A stretch of DNA of 42,182 nt from an uncultured Acetatifactor sp. (GTDB lineage Bacteria > Bacillota > Clostridia > Lachnospirales > Lachnospiraceae), in the NCBI GenBank assembly GCA_904501885.1, contig CAJGCP010000017.1, forward strand, positions 1 through 42,182, written 5' to 3'. This document shows, piece by piece, positions 41,014 to 42,182 of the stretch. The position numbers were made by a program, and so were the translations under genes. The number at the start of each line of letters is the position of its first letter. Position 1 is the first letter of the stretch. The notes beneath the pieces are model-generated. The model made no database searches, was not told the origin of the DNA, and was given only the letters and a program-made list of their open reading frames with translations.

Positions 41014-42182
41014 ATGGAAAGGAAGGATTATAGATTATTTATTTCGTTATTTTTATGGATGCTGATTCCATCTCTTTATAATGTTGTAAGAATGGAAATT
41101 ATAAGCCTTAATCAAGTTGATATTAACATTTTAGGGCAAATGGAATGGTTTGATTTGATTGACGAAATATTGGTGACCACTTTGACGGTTCCCTTATTTT
41201 CTCTATTGAAACCCAATATAACATCTAAAGAAAAAAACGGGGTGGCTTTTATTATATCTTTTAGCATCTATACATTATTTGCATCCATCATTCATACATA
41301 TGTTTCTAACATTTCAGAATTCATGAATGCAGAATTTGCTTCAGAGTATTTGAGATTACAGACCATTTCGTTGTTAATCGGTTTTATAAGCACCTTCTGT
41401 ATGATGCTATTAACTTTGAATAATGATTTTAAAATGGTTGCCGTAATAACCATAGTTAGATTAGCAACTCTTAGTATTTTGGATTTTATATTTATGGATG
41501 CTTTTTTAGAATTAGGGGCTTCCTATTCGGAAATCGTTGCAAATGTATTCGTTGGCATTATTTCGTTTACAGTTGTTTGTGTTAGAAGGTACATTGGCTT
41601 TGGAAAAGTGGAAGTACATTGGGTAAAGGACTATTTTCGTATTGGTTTATTTGCGGGGCTACAAATCTTTTTAGACAACTTTATTTATGCTGTTATGATA
41701 TGCAAGATGGTGAATGCTGTTTCGGAATCAGGCAATTATTGGATTGCCAACAATTTTATATGGGGCTGGCTACTGCTCCCTGTTATAGTCATAACAGAAA
41801 TAATCAAAAAGAATGAGTTGGGGTGTTTAAATCATAGTAATACGTGGAAATATGGATTGTTAGTATGCGTGCTCTGGGCAATCAGTGTTCCTTTCTGGAG
41901 ATGGTTTGTTACGTATGTCATGTTTTCGGATGCGAATACAATTTTATCTATTTTATATCCGTTGGTTCCCTTTTATGTTACATATATAGTTTCAAGCTTT
42001 ATAGATGGTTGGTTCATTTCTAAGGGAAAAACAATTTACAACACGATCAACTCATTATTAGTTAATATAGTGTATTACGGAATGGCATTCATTCTTTTTA
42101 ACAAGGGATTATTTGAACTAAACATTGTGTTTATTATCTTGCTCTTTGGATGTGGAAACGTAATCCATATGTTAATATCTAT
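41014..42182 (+). CDS. MATE-like multi-pass membrane transporter (partial, runs off the window)
   Basis: The frame from ATG 41014 stays open for 389 codons to the window end. GGAGGA lies six bases before the start. At least nine hydrophobic segments are visible, in paired-helix spacing of the MATE/polysaccharide flippase superfamily. Segments such as Y-F-R-I-G-L-F-A-G-L-Q-I-F-L-D-N and N-Y-W-I-A-N-N-F-I-W-G-W-L-L-L-P resemble MATE-family efflux proteins of Clostridia. The coding sequence is much richer in A and T than the rest of the window, with many ATA, TTA and AGA codons, which could mean recent acquisition. The exact substrate is unknown. Confidence 0.7.
   Translation, partial: MERKDYRLFISLFLWMLIPSLYNVVRMEIISLNQVDINILGQMEWFDLIDEILVTTLTVPLFSLLKPNITSKEKNGVAFIISFSIYTLFASIIHTYVSNISEFMNAEFASEYLRLQTISLLIGFISTFCMMLLTLNNDFKMVAVITIVRLATLSILDFIFMDAFLELGASYSEIVANVFVGIISFTVVCVRRYIGFGKVEVHWVKDYFRIGLFAGLQIFLDNFIYAVMICKMVNAVSESGNYWIANNFIWGWLLLPVIVITEIIKKNELGCLNHSNTWKYGLLVCVLWAISVPFWRWFVTYVMFSDANTILSILYPLVPFYVTYIVSSFIDGWFISKGKTIYNTINSLLVNIVYYGMAFILFNKGLFELNIVFIILLFGCGNVIHMLIS

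Noticed and set aside
1..42182. tRNA genes, CRISPR arrays, insertion sequences
   Set aside because: No cloverleaf with a T-loop GTTCRA, no regularly spaced repeats and no transposase frames were recognised by reading. A dedicated scan could still find a divergent element.

Overview
The window looks like a chromosomal segment of a low-to-middle-GC Clostridia bacterium, most likely Lachnospiraceae. The evidence is the spc-type ribosomal protein order, zinc-type S14, AddAB in place of RecBCD, TTGACA/TATAAT-type promoters with strong AGGAGG ribosome binding sites, ECF vitamin uptake proteins and the general character of the proteins. No rRNA, tRNA, CRISPR array, insertion sequence or prophage was recognised.

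Layout. (1) 1-6400: the distal S10/spc ribosomal protein operon, from the tail of a probable rpsC through rplP-rpmC-rpsQ-rplN-rplX-rplE-rpsN-rpsH-rplF-rplR-rpsE-rpmD-rplO-secY. A strong terminator follows secY, where many Firmicutes continue into adk-map-infA. (2) 6420-13533: a promoter and addB-addA (double-strand break repair). (3) 13579-14357, minus strand: thiT, a thiamine ECF S component behind a TPP riboswitch. (4) 14448-19440: a large YfhO/PTPS-related polytopic membrane protein and a TetM-like translational GTPase fused to a C-terminal NYN/YacP (Rae1-like) ribonuclease domain. (5) 19461-24337: a promoter, an MraY-like prenyl-phosphate sugar transferase, a DUF368 (PopT-type) undecaprenyl-phosphate translocase, greA, a HAD phosphatase-CPBP protease fusion and a family 2 glycosyltransferase, closed by a terminator. 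(6) 24395-31630: the complete F1Fo ATP synthase operon with two small membrane proteins (AtpZ-like, AtpI-like) in front. Its c subunit carries the two-carboxylate Na+ motif. (7) 31704-34809: an acyltransferase-3 protein and a GT-C-like membrane protein trailing the atp genes. (8) 35058-36168, minus: asnA. (9) 36355-38961: an XPD/DinG-like helicase with an N-terminal RecB-type nuclease domain. (10) 38990-39290: a structured intergenic region with a DnaA-box cluster, a palindrome over a perfect -10 and large hairpins. (11) 39330-40805, minus: a pyridoxal kinase and an ECF S component, probably for vitamin B6. (12) 40952-end: a promoter and an AT-rich, MATE-like membrane protein cut by the window edge.

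How the parts fit. Regions 1 and 6 are housekeeping translation, secretion and energy genes. Regions 4, 5 and 7 mix translation or transcription rescue factors (TetM-like-NYN, GreA) with envelope lipid-carrier and polymer enzymes (MraY-like, DUF368, GT2, YfhO-like, acyltransferase, GT-C-like). The least described element is the GTPase-ribonuclease fusion at 16717-19440: a predicted factor that would bring a Rae1-like A-site nuclease to the ribosome on its own EF-G-like body. The second is the Na+-type rotor ring of the ATP synthase. The third is the intergenic DnaA-box cluster near 39.0-39.2 kb.
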